In this document: positions 1-9,515 of the stretch, one piece after another
Position numbering within the stretch: the stretch's first letter is position 1
How the letters are laid out: each line of letters begins with the position of its first letter
DNA from: Marinomonas primoryensis
GTDB lineage: Bacteria > Pseudomonadota > Gammaproteobacteria > Pseudomonadales > Marinomonadaceae
DNA: 64,000 nucleotides
Assembly: GCF_013372285.1 (NCBI RefSeq)
Contig: NZ_CP054301.1
Coordinates: forward strand, 3,252,001-3,316,000
Reading direction: 5' to 3'
Translations under genes and position numbers: made by a program
The notes under the pieces: generated by a model
Databases searched by the model: none
Told to the model about the DNA's origin: nothing
What the model saw: the letters and a program-made list of their open reading frames with translations, nothing else

Positions 1-247
1 TTTCTGCCACCTCTTGGCGCAATTCCATACTGCGGCCATGACCAATTTTTAACGTCAAATTAAGCAGCGAAAAATCTTCTCGTCCATCGGCAACACGGTA
101 ATCATCACAGCGAATCGCACGGCTACGCACACCACCTAATGGAAACGCACCCGTTGACACCACGTATTCATGAAACGCTTTAAACAATGATTGAAAGTCC
201 AATCGATCATCCAGGTTCGCTGAATATTCAATAATAAAATGTGGCAT
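1..247 (-). CDS. hpaF: 5-carboxymethyl-2-hydroxymuconate isomerase, partial
   Basis: The minus frame beginning with ATG at 247 reads MPHFIIEYSANLDDR and stays open to the window edge, so the last part of the protein is missing. The N-terminal proline after Met is the catalytic base in the tautomerase-like CHMI family, and the spacing of Pro, the strand IIEYSAN and the later GRSMELRQEVAE segment fits HpaF (about 126 residues). It isomerises 5-carboxymethyl-2-hydroxymuconate in homoprotocatechuate meta-cleavage. It follows hpaE on the same strand after about 90 bp, so the two are probably cotranscribed; hpaD is expected beyond the left edge. Confidence 0.9.
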   Translation of the reverse strand, partial: MPHFIIEYSANLDDRLDFQSLFKAFHEYVVSTGAFPLGGVRSRAIRCDDYRVADGREDFSLLNLTLKIGHGRSMELRQEVAE

Positions 248-338
248 TTATTTCTCCAAAACAGAAAAAACAAAAAATCATTTCTAAAGAGAACACTTTT
301 AGCGCTGTATTGACGAGCGCAATCGTCGTGTTTAGGAA

Positions 339-1802
339 TCAAACGCCCCACTTAGGAATATGATGACTTCCCATACTGATGCAAACGTTTTTTGGCTCAC
401 AGAAAATTTCGTAACTGTAGGTTCCGCCTTCGCGACCGGTGCCTGAGGCTTTCATGCCGCCAAACGGCGTACGTAGGTCTCGAACGTTTTGACTGTTAAC
501 AAAAATCATACCGGCTTCAATACGGCGAGCGATGCGATGTACCTTACCGTTATCTTGAGTCCATAGGTAAGACGCCAAGCCATAGTCGTTGTCATTGGCC
601 ATGCGGATAACATCTTCCTCATCTTTAAATGGGATCAATACCGCCACAGGGCCGAAAATTTCTTCCCGAGCAATACGCATGTCGTTGGTCACATCACGGA
701 ATGCTGTTGGACGAATAAAGTGCCCTCCTTTAAGGTGATCTGGCAACGCTGCCGTTGGTTTCTCTGGGCCACCCGCAATCAGCGTTGCGCCTTCTGCAAT
801 GCCTGTTTTGATATAGCCAGTAACCTTGTCCCAATGCTGCTGGCTAATCAACGCACCTACTTTAGTGTTCATGTCTGTGGGATCACCAACTTCAATTTTG
901 TCGGCTCGAGCGGCAAAGTCTGCGCAGAATTTATCGTAAATGGTCTCTTGTACAAAGATTCGAGACCCAGCAGTACAGCGCTCGCCATTGATAGAAAAAA
1001 TACCGAATACGGCGGCATCAAGCGCACGATCATAGTCACAATCATCAAAAATCATCACGGGGGATTTGCCGCCCAGCTCCATTGAAAATTTCTTCAACCC
1101 AGCCGTCGAGATAATATGCTTACCAGTAGAAGTACCACCGGTGAACGAAATTGCCGCCACATCAGGATTGGTAATCAAGGCATTGCCTGTGGTCGCACCA
1201 AAACCATGAACGATATTAAATACGCCTGCTGGAATACCTGCTTCCATGGCTAACTTGCCAAGAAAATCGGTCGTCAAAGGAGAGAGCTCAGATTGTTTCA
1301 TCACCGCCGTATTACCCAATGCCAAACAAGGCGCCGTCTTCCAAGTCCCCGTCATAAACGGCACGTTCCACGGTGAAATAAGCGCACAAACACCGGTAGG
1401 TTGATACAAGGAGTAATTCAACATTTGATCGTCCATAGGGTAAGTATGGCCGTTCATTTGCTTCGCCATTTCAGCAAAGAAATAAAAATTATTTGCTGCT
1501 CGAGGCACCAGTGCATTTTGCGTTTGATACAAAGGCAAGCCCGTATCAGCGGTTTCCATTTGCGCCAGCGCTTCCACGTTATCGGCAATTAAATCACCCA
1601 GCTTGGTGATGATTCTTGAACGTTTTGCCACCGGCATATTCGCCCAAGCAGGAAACGCGGCTTTCGCTGCCGCAACCGCTTCAGCCACTTGAGCATCGGA
1701 TGCATGCGCTACTTCTGCCAACATTTCACCCGTGGCTGGATTAAACGTTTGGAAGGTCTCTTTACTTTCAACCCATTTGCCATTGATTAAATTTTTTATC
1801 AT
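339..1802 (-). CDS. hpaE: 5-carboxymethyl-2-hydroxymuconate semialdehyde dehydrogenase
   Basis: A 487-residue NAD-dependent aldehyde dehydrogenase. Visible motifs are the NAD-site segment SFTGGTSTGK, the general-base region MELGGKSPVMIF and the nucleophile region GERCTAGSR, with the usual C-terminal PFGGMKASGTGREGG. Length and sequence match HpaE, which oxidises the ring-cleavage semialdehyde of homoprotocatechuate to 5-carboxymethyl-2-hydroxymuconate. AAGAGGC lies a suitable distance before the ATG. It is first in a leftward unit with hpaF and is divergent from hpaG1, with two HpaR-type palindromes in the shared 293-bp region. Confidence 0.93.
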   Translation of the reverse strand: MIKNLINGKWVESKETFQTFNPATGEMLAEVAHASDAQVAEAVAAAKAAFPAWANMPVAKRSRIITKLGDLIADNVEALAQMETADTGLPLYQTQNALVPRAANNFYFFAEMAKQMNGHTYPMDDQMLNYSLYQPTGVCALISPWNVPFMTGTWKTAPCLALGNTAVMKQSELSPLTTDFLGKLAMEAGIPAGVFNIVHGFGATTGNALITNPDVAAISFTGGTSTGKHIISTAGLKKFSMELGGKSPVMIFDDCDYDRALDAAVFGIFSINGERCTAGSRIFVQETIYDKFCADFAARADKIEVGDPTDMNTKVGALISQQHWDKVTGYIKTGIAEGATLIAGGPEKPTAALPDHLKGGHFIRPTAFRDVTNDMRIAREEIFGPVAVLIPFKDEEDVIRMANDNDYGLASYLWTQDNGKVHRIARRIEAGMIFVNSQNVRDLRTPFGGMKASGTGREGGTYSYEIFCEPKNVCISMGSHHIPKWGV

Positions 1803-1899
1803 TTTTATTGCCTCTTCAAAGCCGATTGTCTTCTTCTGCGCCTTCTCTTTTAGTACCTCTAAAAGGAACTTTAAAGAAAATAAAGCGGTGCGAAACTTA

Positions 1900-1911
1900 T
1901 TAACATGTTAA
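1900..1911. promoter_or_regulatory. putative HpaR operator 1 (hpaE side)
   Basis: Perfect 12-bp palindrome TTAACATGTTAA, about 98 bp upstream of the hpaE start. The same core with the same flanks (A before, G after) recurs at 2063 and, with one change, at 14359 ahead of hpaR. MarR-type HpaR proteins are known to bind palindromes in the hpaG and hpaR promoter regions; assignment here is by position and recurrence. Confidence 0.75.
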
Positions 1912-2062
1912 GTAAATTATTCCTCATAGAGGAAATTGTCAAGACACAAAAATAGAAGAAAACCAATTTATTGCATTCAATCTGTATTTTATTCTGTCCG
2001 TTTATTTTTCAACCAAAGGACATTTTTTGAGTTGACACAAGGAGATGATTAAGTAAATATAA

Positions 2063-2074
2063 TTAACATGTTAA
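2063..2074. promoter_or_regulatory. putative HpaR operator 2 (hpaG1 side)
   Basis: Second perfect TTAACATGTTAA palindrome, 21 bp ahead of the hpaG1 start and 163 bp from operator 1. Its place just before the start codon fits repression by blocking RNA polymerase. The rest of the 1803-2095 intergenic region is AT-rich promoter DNA for the two divergent units. Confidence 0.75.
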
Positions 2075-2095
2075 GCATATTAGGACGATTATCCC

Positions 2096-2833
2096 ATGCT
2101 CCATTACAAAACAAGAAAAAATGATCAAGTGATCAATTTACAAGCAAAAGCCCCATTTGAAGTAGCGCTAGAAGGTGGCCTTCTTCCTGCCGTAAACGGT
2201 GCAGTCATTGGTGTTGCGTTAAATGACAAAATTCTCTACCAATCGTTAGAAAAACAATTTAATGAAAAGCCTCACATTAGCCCGCCAAAAACACCGGTAT
2301 TACATATAAAGACCGACAACACACACATTGGTTATGGCGACGCGATTCGCATTCCTAGTGACATGGGTGCTGTTTTTGCTGGGCCATCATTAGGCATTGT
2401 GATTGGCAAAAAAGCGTGTCGAGTGACGGAAGAAACCGCCCTTGATTACGTGCAAGGTTACACCATCGTCAATGAAGTCAGCCTAGCGGAAACGTCTTTC
2501 TATCGCCCTGCTGTAAAAGCCAAATGTCGTGATACGTTTTGCCCAATCGGGCCTTGGGTAATGGACGCAACGGATCTAGATTCACCACAAAATCTGGCTA
2601 TCAAAACCTACATCAATGACACGCTTTGTCATGAAACCAGCTCCAATCAGATGATTCATAGCATCGAGCAAGTGATTGCCTATATCAGTAGTTTTATCAC
2701 CCTAGAGGTCGGCGACATGATCATCGCGGGCACACCACTGCGCACCGAAAGTCTTGAAATAAACACAGGTGACGTGGTCATGGTCGAGATTGAAAAAATC
2801 GGCCGTTTAGTAAACCCAGTGGTAGCAGAATAG
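2096..2833 (+). CDS. hpaG1: HpaG N-terminal-type subunit (fumarylacetoacetate hydrolase family)
   Basis: A 245-residue FAH-family protein. In enterobacteria HpaG is one chain with two FAH-like halves, a decarboxylase (5-oxopent-3-ene-1,2,5-tricarboxylate) and an isomerase (2-hydroxyhepta-2,4-diene-1,7-dioate). Here the halves are separate genes; this one lies first and has the divergent N-terminal half character, while segments such as YVQGYTIVNEVS and FCPIGPWV match the FAH core. hpaG2 follows after a short gap with its own ribosome site. The gene sits right behind a HpaR-type palindrome. Confidence 0.85.
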   Translation: MLHYKTRKNDQVINLQAKAPFEVALEGGLLPAVNGAVIGVALNDKILYQSLEKQFNEKPHISPPKTPVLHIKTDNTHIGYGDAIRIPSDMGAVFAGPSLGIVIGKKACRVTEETALDYVQGYTIVNEVSLAETSFYRPAVKAKCRDTFCPIGPWVMDATDLDSPQNLAIKTYINDTLCHETSSNQMIHSIEQVIAYISSFITLEVGDMIIAGTPLRTESLEINTGDVVMVEIEKIGRLVNPVVAE

Positions 2834-2844
2834 GAGTTATGACA

Positions 2845-3606
2845 ATGAAACGCGCACGAATTTTATTCAATGAAGAAACGTTAAACGTAACCATCAACAA
2901 TGAAGGAAAAGTGGTCACTGAGAAAGGCACTGTATTGGAAGAAGGTTCTTTTACTTGGTTACCACCTTGTGAGGGAAAAGCCTTTGTACTGGCAATTAAC
3001 TACGCAGACCACGCCGCCGAATTGTCTTTTAAAGCGCCAGACGAGCCTTTAGTGTTCCTAAAATCTAGCAATACCTTGATTGGTCATAATCAAAAAACCT
3101 ACCAGCCAGACAACATCGACTTCATGCATTACGAATGTGAACTGGTGGTGGTCATCGGTAAAGAAGCGAAAAACGTCGCCCTAGAAGACGCCATGGATTA
3201 CGTGGGCGGTTACACGGTCGGCAACGACTATGCCATTCGTGATTATCTCGAAAACTATTACCGCCCTAACCTTCGTGTAAAAAGTCGAGATACCTGCACG
3301 CCAATCGGCCCTTATATTATTGATGCGGCAGAAATACCCGATCCTCATAACCTTGCGATCCGCACTTACATTAACGGTGAGTTGAAACAAGAAGGCTCTA
3401 CCAAAGACTTGATCTTCAACGTGCCTTATTTGGTGTCTTACTTGAGCAACATCATGACACTAACACCGGGCGACATGATTTTCACGGGCACACCAGAAGG
3501 CCTTGCCCATGTGTACCCAGGGGATGAAGTCATTGTAGAAGTGGAAGGTGTTGGCAGACTAAAAAACACCATTATTTCCGAAACAGATTATCTAAACAGC
3601 CTCTAA
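2845..3606 (+). CDS. hpaG2: HpaG C-terminal-type subunit (fumarylacetoacetate hydrolase family)
   Basis: FAH-family protein of 253 residues, the canonical partner of hpaG1. Metal-binding and active-site segments of the family are recognisable: YECELVVVIGKEAKNV, GYTVGNDYAIRD, SRDTCTPIGPYI and GDMIFTGTPEG. An ATG also occurs at 2839, but the AGGAG at 2832-2836 would be only two bases from it, while the ATG at 2845 has normal spacing, so 2845 is preferred. The pair completes decarboxylation and isomerisation between HpaF and HpaH. Confidence 0.88.
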   Translation: MKRARILFNEETLNVTINNEGKVVTEKGTVLEEGSFTWLPPCEGKAFVLAINYADHAAELSFKAPDEPLVFLKSSNTLIGHNQKTYQPDNIDFMHYECELVVVIGKEAKNVALEDAMDYVGGYTVGNDYAIRDYLENYYRPNLRVKSRDTCTPIGPYIIDAAEIPDPHNLAIRTYINGELKQEGSTKDLIFNVPYLVSYLSNIMTLTPGDMIFTGTPEGLAHVYPGDEVIVEVEGVGRLKNTIISETDYLNSL

Positions 3607-3629
3607 TAAAAACAAAAAAGGAATTGACC

Positions 3630-4433
3630 ATGTTATCCACTGACATCATTAAGCAATGTGCTCAACGCTTACATCAGGCCGAAAAAAAACGCGTTCAAAT
3701 TCGTCAAATATCCTTGGATTATCCCGACATTGAGATTGACGACGCCTACGCAATTCAAAGCGAATGGTTAAAGATCAAACTGGCGGAAGGTCGTAGCATC
3801 ATCGGTCACAAAATTGGCTTAACCTCTCGCGCCATGCAGCAAAGTTCGCAAATTGACGAGCCCGATTACGGCACGTTACTTGATGACATGCTGTATCACG
3901 ATGGTTGCGAGATCGACACGGACAAATTCATCGTGCCGCGTATCGAAGTCGAATTGGCTTTTATCCTGAAGAAGCCACTAAAGGGCCCAAACTGCACCAT
4001 GTTCGACGTATACAACGCGACAGACTACGTGGTTCCCGCGTTAGAACTGATTGACGCTCGTAGCCAATCCATCGACCCAGAAACCAAACGTCCACGTTTG
4101 GTTTACGACACAATTTCAGACAACGCGGCAAACGCAGCGATCATTCTGGGTGGTCGTCCTATTAAAATCGATGAAATGGACTTACGTTGGGTATCTGCCA
4201 TTATGATGCGTAACGGCGTCATTGAAGAAACTGGCGTCGCCGCTGGCGTACTCAATCATCCTGCGAATGGCGTAGCCTGGTTGGCCAACAAACTGGCGCC
4301 GTTTAATGTAGAACTGGAAGCAGGACAAATTATTCTCGGTGGCTCTTTCACTCGCCCAACGCCAGCACGTAAAGGCGATACCTTTACTGTCGATTATGGC
4401 CCACTAGGGACAGTATCCTGCTACTTTAAGTAA
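3630..4433 (+). CDS. hpaH: 2-oxo-hept-4-ene-1,7-dioate hydratase
   Basis: Protein of 267 residues in the MhpD/HpaH hydratase family, recognisable from [13 protein letters not shown] near the N-terminus, the acidic metal-site segment [10 protein letters not shown] and the C-terminal [16 protein letters not shown]. It adds water to 2-oxo-hept-4-ene-1,7-dioate to give the substrate of HpaI. A TTG at 3624 is in frame, but AAGGA at 3618-3622 is correctly spaced for the ATG at 3630. It sits in the rightward hpaG1-G2-H-I series. Confidence 0.92.
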   Translation: MLSTDIIKQCAQRLHQAEKKRVQIRQISLDYPDIEIDDAYAIQSEWLKIKLAEGRSIIGHKIGLTSRAMQQSSQIDEPDYGTLLDDMLYHDGCEIDTDKFIVPRIEVELAFILKKPLKGPNCTMFDVYNATDYVVPALELIDARSQSIDPETKRPRLVYDTISDNAANAAIILGGRPIKIDEMDLRWVSAIMMRNGVIEETGVAAGVLNHPANGVAWLANKLAPFNVELEAGQIILGGSFTRPTPARKGDTFTVDYGPLGTVSCYFK

Positions 4434-4510
4434 CAGGATTTCTTTAAATAAAAGTGATTATTTAAGTAACCGATAGAACATAATTTCAAAAAAAGACTGA
4501 GGAACATCGG

Positions 4511-5320
4511 ATGAGCGCGCCAAAAAATGAATTTAAGATGGCTCTTAAAAACCGTGAAACACAGATCGGTTTATGGCTTGGTCTTGCCAATCCCTACACA
4601 GCCGAGCTGATAGCATCGGCAGGGTTTGATTGGTTATTGATAGATGGTGAACACGCACCCAATACCTTACAAACCATGCTTGGTCAATTACAAGCCATCG
4701 CGCCTTACCCTAGTCATCCGATTGTGCGTCCCGCTTGGGCAGACCATGTCAGCTTAAAGCAAATTCTTGATCTGGGTGTGCAAACTGTTTTGGCGCCAAT
4801 GATCGACAGCGCCGAACAAGCTGAGCAAGTTGTCAAAGCCACACGTTATCCTCCACAGGGGATTCGGGGTGTCGGCAGTGCTTTAGCGCGTGCTTCTCAG
4901 TTCAATCGCACACCCCATTATTTAACAACAGCCAACGATGAAATTTGTGTACTGGTGCAAATTGAAACGCTTGCTGGTGTCAGCGCACTTGACGATATTT
5001 TGGACATCGACGGTGTTGACGGTATTTTCATAGGTCCGGCGGATCTAAGTGCTTCAATGGGTTTTATTGGTCAACCCAATCACCCTGAAGTGGTCGCGGT
5101 CATCGAAGCTTGTATTGCTAAAATCGTTGCTAAAAACAAAGCATCAGGAATTTTAATGGCCGCTGAAGATCAAGCCAAACGCTACATTGCCCAAGGCGCG
5201 CTTTTCGTCGCGGTCGGTAGCGATACAGGTCTACTCATGACGAGTACAAAGACGCTTGTGGAAAAATACAAAGCAAACACAAGCAGCAGTGATGCTCCAA
5301 GTGGTAGCTCCGTCTACTAA
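4511..5320 (+). CDS. hpaI: 4-hydroxy-2-oxoheptane-1,7-dioate aldolase
   Basis: Class II HpcH/HpaI aldolase of 269 residues. Family signatures seen are [32 protein letters not shown] with the metal-binding glutamate, and [14 protein letters not shown]. It splits 4-hydroxy-2-oxoheptanedioate to pyruvate and succinic semialdehyde, the last ring-derived step. The tail after residue about 255 ([10 protein letters not shown]) is a short low-complexity extension. hpaA follows after 26 bp. Confidence 0.93.
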   Translation: MSAPKNEFKMALKNRETQIGLWLGLANPYTAELIASAGFDWLLIDGEHAPNTLQTMLGQLQAIAPYPSHPIVRPAWADHVSLKQILDLGVQTVLAPMIDSAEQAEQVVKATRYPPQGIRGVGSALARASQFNRTPHYLTTANDEICVLVQIETLAGVSALDDILDIDGVDGIFIGPADLSASMGFIGQPNHPEVVAVIEACIAKIVAKNKASGILMAAEDQAKRYIAQGALFVAVGSDTGLLMTSTKTLVEKYKANTSSSDAPSGSSVY

Positions 5321-5346
5321 GTTCTGTTATTGCGTAGTGAGAACTG

Positions 5347-6249
5347 ATGATGACTAAAGAATGGATTCCTAACCTACAAATAGGCCAAGATTACGATAAT
5401 AAATATCGTGATGCGGACATTCATTTTGATCGGCTTGGTACGATGGCCGACTTCTTTGGCCGAGATATGCCAGTGCACATGCACGCCGATTTTTGCCAAA
5501 TTCATTTTGTATTGTCAGGCAAGACTCAATTTAACATTGATCAAAACCAGTACAAAACATCTGAGGCCGCCATTTTTTATACACCACCAGCGACGCCGCA
5601 TGCGTTTCTTACCGAAGCGAATGCTCCCGGTTACGTGCTGACCCTGCACCATTCTATTGTGAATACGCTAGCAGAAGAGTTAGGCGGTCACACACAAAAC
5701 CGTTTCTTGATTTTGCCAGTCTGCCTTACCTCTGGCGACATGAACCCAGAGAAAGAAAAAGTTTTTAAAACGACATTGGCACTGATTGACATCATTAAAT
5801 CCGAATGGGCCAGCGAGCTCACCTACAAAAATGACGCTATTTTGGGCCTAATTAAAGTCTTGCTACTGAACATTTTCAGATTGTCTGAGTCCGGTGAAAA
5901 GGCCAATAGCAGCACACGCCATGAGGTCGAAATTTATAAGCACTTTAATCGCCTTGTGGAGGAAAACTATAAAGCAGAGAAAACCATTTGTTTTTATTGT
6001 CAGCAACTCGATATCAATGAAAGTCGCTTAAATTATGTCTGCAAAAAAGTCTCTGGCGCCCCCCCTAAAACCATTATTAATAGCCGCGTCATTCTAGAAG
6101 CAAAACGACACATTATTCACGCTAACCGAAGTTTGAACGAATTATCGTACGAGCTTGGGTATTTGGACCCTTCTTATTTTTCTCGTTTCTTCCAGATTAA
6201 AACAGGACTGACACCCAGCGAATATAAAAAACAAAATAACCAAGGGTAA
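5347..6249 (+). CDS. hpaA: AraC-family regulator of 4-hydroxyphenylacetate catabolism
   Basis: A 300-residue regulator with an N-terminal cupin-like sensor (HMHADFCQIHFVLSGKTQF and the PPATPHAF segment, roughly residues 38-90) and a C-terminal double HTH of AraC type (SRLNYVCKKVSGAPPKTII and LSYELGYLDPSYFSRFF, residues about 215-295). Placement after hpaI and overall form match HpaA, which in E. coli activates the hydroxylase operon in response to 4-hydroxyphenylacetate. Here the likely target is the C2-C1 operon at 11844. A second ATG follows immediately at 5350 and either could be used. Confidence 0.85.
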   Translation: MMTKEWIPNLQIGQDYDNKYRDADIHFDRLGTMADFFGRDMPVHMHADFCQIHFVLSGKTQFNIDQNQYKTSEAAIFYTPPATPHAFLTEANAPGYVLTLHHSIVNTLAEELGGHTQNRFLILPVCLTSGDMNPEKEKVFKTTLALIDIIKSEWASELTYKNDAILGLIKVLLLNIFRLSESGEKANSSTRHEVEIYKHFNRLVEENYKAEKTICFYCQQLDINESRLNYVCKKVSGAPPKTIINSRVILEAKRHIIHANRSLNELSYELGYLDPSYFSRFFQIKTGLTPSEYKKQNNQG

Positions 6250-6253
6250 TACG

Positions 6254-6697
6254 ATGCTGAATGCGATTCGCCAAAAAAAAGAGCTCAGTCATGAATCCGC
6301 GATACAAATGTGTCTTGCAGCCATTGCCCATGCCAACACCTTATCTGCGAATATTGGCGTAGTCATTTTAACCCCTGCGGGAGTTGAATTAGCGGCTGTC
6401 CGTATGAACAACGCTCCGCTTCATGCTTTGGGTATTGCTCGTAAAAAAGCTTACACCTCAGCCAGCTTTAAAGTCTCTAGCTTGTCTTGGCAGGAAAAGC
6501 TCAAACACAAGCCCAATACCATGAACGCGCTGTTAAAAGAGGATAACTTCACCTATTTAGGTGGCGGCCTTCCTATCATCGTAGACGACGAAATTCTCGG
6601 CGCCATTGGCGTATCAGGCGCGACGGAACAACAAGACATAGAGTGCGCAGAACACGCTATAGAGAAGCTATTAAGCTCACTCTCTCCATCAAAATAA
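6254..6697 (+). CDS. GlcG/HbpS-family protein
   Basis: Protein of 147 residues of the GlcG/HbpS (DUF336) family: N-terminal helix with SHESAIQMCLAAIAHA, then a PAS-like fold ending in GGGLPIIVDDEILGAIGVSG. Members bind haem or corrin-like ligands or accompany catabolic enzymes; the true role is often unknown. It starts 4 bp after hpaA and precedes an aldehyde dehydrogenase by 16 bp, so it is part of the hpa unit. No residue in the sequence fixes a substrate. Confidence 0.75.
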   Translation: MLNAIRQKKELSHESAIQMCLAAIAHANTLSANIGVVILTPAGVELAAVRMNNAPLHALGIARKKAYTSASFKVSSLSWQEKLKHKPNTMNALLKEDNFTYLGGGLPIIVDDEILGAIGVSGATEQQDIECAEHAIEKLLSSLSPSK

Positions 6698-6713
6698 CAA
6701 GAGAAATATCAAC

Positions 6714-8144
6714 ATGTTGCAATCAAGCTACCCTTTTTACCTCGCTAACAAACCCGTTTATGCCAATCAGGATCTAGCGGTCACCAATAAATACAACAAC
6801 CAAGTCGCGACCCATGTGGCAATGGCGAGTGTGGCCGACATAGACAAAGCCATCGGCGCCGCGGACAAGGCAAAACACGCCATGCAAGCTTTGCCGGCGT
6901 ATAAGCGTCAGGCGATTTTACAACATTGCATCACGCGCTTTAAAGAACGCTTTGAAGAACTGGCTTACGCCCTTTGCATCGAAGCGGGCAAACCAATCAA
7001 AGACTCACGCGGTGAAGTAACGCGCCTTATTGATACTTTCCAAATTGCGGCCGAAGAAGCGACTCGAATCTATGGTGAAGTCATGCCAATGGATATTTCG
7101 CCTCGTTCTGAAGACTATCAAGGCATGTGGAAACGCGTTCCTATCGGGCCATGTTCGTTCATTTCACCGTTTAATTTCCCACTGAATTTGGCCGCTCATA
7201 AAATCGCCCCCGCCATTGCAGCGGGCTGTCCGTTTATTTTAAAGCCTGCCAGCCTGACACCAGTGAGCGCTTTAATTGTGGCGGAGATTCTTGCCGAAAC
7301 CGATTTACCCGAAGGTGCGTTTTCTATCTTGCCTTGCCATCGTGATGGCGCGGACTTGTTCACCACAGATGAGCGCTTAAAGCTGTTGAGTTTCACAGGT
7401 TCCCCTGACGTTGGTTGGGCCTTAAAAGCCAAGGCAGGCAAAAAACCGGTGGTATTAGAACTTGGTGGCAACGCCGCTTGTATCGTCGATCACGACACTG
7501 ACCTAGACGATGCCGTACAACGCATTATCTTCGGCGCTTATTATCAGTCAGGACAAAGTTGTATCAGTGTACAGCGTATTATTGTGCACGAATCTCTGTA
7601 CGACGATGCCAAAGCACGCCTTATTAACGCCGTGAATAACCTCGTTATGGGTGACCCATTAAATGAGACAACCTTCATCGGGCCAATGATTTCTGAAAAA
7701 GAAGCCGCTCGTTTACACGGTTGGATCGAAGAAGCACGTAATGGTGGCGCAACGGTTTTGGCTGGTGGTCACCGCAAAGGCGCGATGCTGGAAGCCACTT
7801 TGATTGAAAACGTAAAACCAGAGATGTCTATTTCGTCACAAGAAGCCTTTGGCCCTGTGGCCATTTTATCTAAATTCTCTGACTTCGACGCTGCACTGGA
7901 AGAAGTCAATAACTCGGACTTTGGTTTACAAGCGGGCATTTTCACTAAGGATATTTACAAGGCTTACAAAGCATGGGAAGTACTGGAAGTGGGCGGTGTT
8001 GTGATTGGCGATGTACCTTCTTGGCGCGTTGATCACATGCCTTATGGCGGTGTGAAAGACAGTGGCTTAGGCCGTGAAGGTGTGCGCTTTGCCATTGAAG
8101 ATATGACCGAACTAAAGCTGATGGTACTTAGAACACCAAAATAA
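6714..8144 (+). CDS. aldehyde dehydrogenase, probably acting on succinic semialdehyde
   Basis: NAD(P)-dependent aldehyde dehydrogenase of 476 residues. The general-base segment VLELGGNAACIV, the nucleophile segment QSGQSCISVQRI and the C-terminal MPYGGVKDSGLGREG are intact. The subgroup is nearer to GapN/phosphonoacetaldehyde-type enzymes than to E. coli GabD, so substrate is not readable from sequence. Because HpaI releases succinic semialdehyde and this gene lies in the same unit, oxidation of that product to succinate is the most economical reading. Confidence 0.8.
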   Translation: MLQSSYPFYLANKPVYANQDLAVTNKYNNQVATHVAMASVADIDKAIGAADKAKHAMQALPAYKRQAILQHCITRFKERFEELAYALCIEAGKPIKDSRGEVTRLIDTFQIAAEEATRIYGEVMPMDISPRSEDYQGMWKRVPIGPCSFISPFNFPLNLAAHKIAPAIAAGCPFILKPASLTPVSALIVAEILAETDLPEGAFSILPCHRDGADLFTTDERLKLLSFTGSPDVGWALKAKAGKKPVVLELGGNAACIVDHDTDLDDAVQRIIFGAYYQSGQSCISVQRIIVHESLYDDAKARLINAVNNLVMGDPLNETTFIGPMISEKEAARLHGWIEEARNGGATVLAGGHRKGAMLEATLIENVKPEMSISSQEAFGPVAILSKFSDFDAALEEVNNSDFGLQAGIFTKDIYKAYKAWEVLEVGGVVIGDVPSWRVDHMPYGGVKDSGLGREGVRFAIEDMTELKLMVLRTPK

Positions 8145-8161
8145 GCCGTTTTCGCCACTGT

Positions 8162-8194
8162 AAAAGTCGATAACCGCAAATGTTATCAGCTTTT
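8162..8194. terminator. possible hairpin terminator after the aldehyde dehydrogenase gene
   Basis: AAAAGTCGATAAC at 8162-8174 pairs with GTTATCAGCTTTT at 8182-8194 with two mismatches and a seven-base loop. The T-run is four bases only, so termination would be partial; the MFS gene follows 33 bp later. Confidence 0.4.
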
Positions 8195-8226
8195 AGCTTT
8201 GCCAAATAGATTATCAGAGATTCGCT

Positions 8227-9414
8227 ATGACGCACTCCAATACTCAGCCACTTTCTAAATGGATGATCCCTCTGCTCGGCTATTTGGTGTCTTTTGGGCC
8301 ACTGTCCATCGACATGTACTTACCCAGCCTGCCTACTATTGCCAATGATCTGGGCAGTTCACAGGTCACGATTCAATACACTATTACAACATTCTTGTTT
8401 GGCATGGCGATAGGCATGTTGCTCTTTGGTCCCATGTCCGACTTGATGGGGCGCAAAAAATTACTGCTCATCGGCACCGCCTCCTACGCCATCAGTAGCA
8501 TTGGTTGTGCCTTAGTTAATGATGGCGACACCTTAATTCTATTACGCTTTCTGCAAGCACTGGGTGCCGCCGCCGCAGGGGTACTTGGACGTGCTTTAGT
8601 CCGAGATTTATTTCCTCTCGATAAAGCCGCAGGAATTCTTTCCAATATGCATATCATCTCCATGGGTGTGATGCTGATGTCGCCTATTTTAGGGGCCTAT
8701 ATTGTCACTTGGCTGGATTGGCGTTGGATTTTCTATTTTCTCTCGGCGCTTTCTTTTCTGGCCTTGATCGGTATCTTTTTTATTATCCAAGAACCGAAAA
8801 TAAACTTCACTACTAAAACAAGTATTCGTGGTTACTTGGCCGTTTATGGCGAGTGTCTGAGCAACAAAAAAATCACCTTCTACTTACTCGCAAACGGTTT
8901 TTCTTTTGGTGGTATGTTTGCCTTCATCGCTGCTTCGGCTTTCGTCTACATTAATTTTTTTGGCTTTTCTGAAACCGCTTACGCGGTGGTGTTTTCCTCT
9001 AATATCGCCATGGTGATTGCCGCGACCTTTATCAACAAAGGGTTAGTGAGCAAGTTTACTGTCTATAAAGCATTACGTGTGACATCCACTACCTCGTTAA
9101 CCGCAGCCTTAATGATTTTTATCGTCGCCCTCTTTTTCCCAAAAAACGTGTCACTCTTTATAGCCGTAACCATGTTGTACATTAGTGTAACAGGTGCTAT
9201 AGGTGCCAATAGCTTGGCGTGTTTGTTTGACTTAAAGCCATCAAGAGCAGGCACCATGGCAGGACTGCTTGTTTCAACTCAGTTTATTGTGGGTGGCATT
9301 GTCAGCGCCATAACCAGCTTGATATTTGATGGTTCCGCGAGCTCATTACTCGTGACGATGGGAATCTGTGGAGGGCTGAGTTATTTATTTCACCTTATAT
9401 CCCAAAGGCCTTAG
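8227..9414 (+). CDS. Bcr/CflA-family MFS transporter
   Basis: A 395-residue, twelve-helix major facilitator. The segment SIDMYLPSLPTIANDL in the first helix is characteristic of the Bcr/CflA drug-resistance group, and GPMSDLMGRKKLLL gives the loop 2-3 MFS motif. Such proteins export bicyclomycin, chloramphenicol or other small molecules. Position at the end of the hpa unit suggests export of an aromatic or aldehyde by-product, but that is inference; E. coli HpaX is an uptake transporter of a different subgroup. Confidence 0.82.
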   Translation: MTHSNTQPLSKWMIPLLGYLVSFGPLSIDMYLPSLPTIANDLGSSQVTIQYTITTFLFGMAIGMLLFGPMSDLMGRKKLLLIGTASYAISSIGCALVNDGDTLILLRFLQALGAAAAGVLGRALVRDLFPLDKAAGILSNMHIISMGVMLMSPILGAYIVTWLDWRWIFYFLSALSFLALIGIFFIIQEPKINFTTKTSIRGYLAVYGECLSNKKITFYLLANGFSFGGMFAFIAASAFVYINFFGFSETAYAVVFSSNIAMVIAATFINKGLVSKFTVYKALRVTSTTSLTAALMIFIVALFFPKNVSLFIAVTMLYISVTGAIGANSLACLFDLKPSRAGTMAGLLVSTQFIVGGIVSAITSLIFDGSASSLLVTMGICGGLSYLFHLISQRP

Positions 9415-9515
9415 TGAAGCCTCAACGGAATGATGTCCCCATGGGACGCTTTGCTATCGAAAATCAGCTGGAATGGATTTACATTGGTAGAATAAATGCA
9501 CGAGCTAAAAACAAT

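Noticed and set aside
720..1592. Plus-strand frames opposite hpaE
   Set aside because: They are antisense to a well-supported dehydrogenase and have no recognisable domains.
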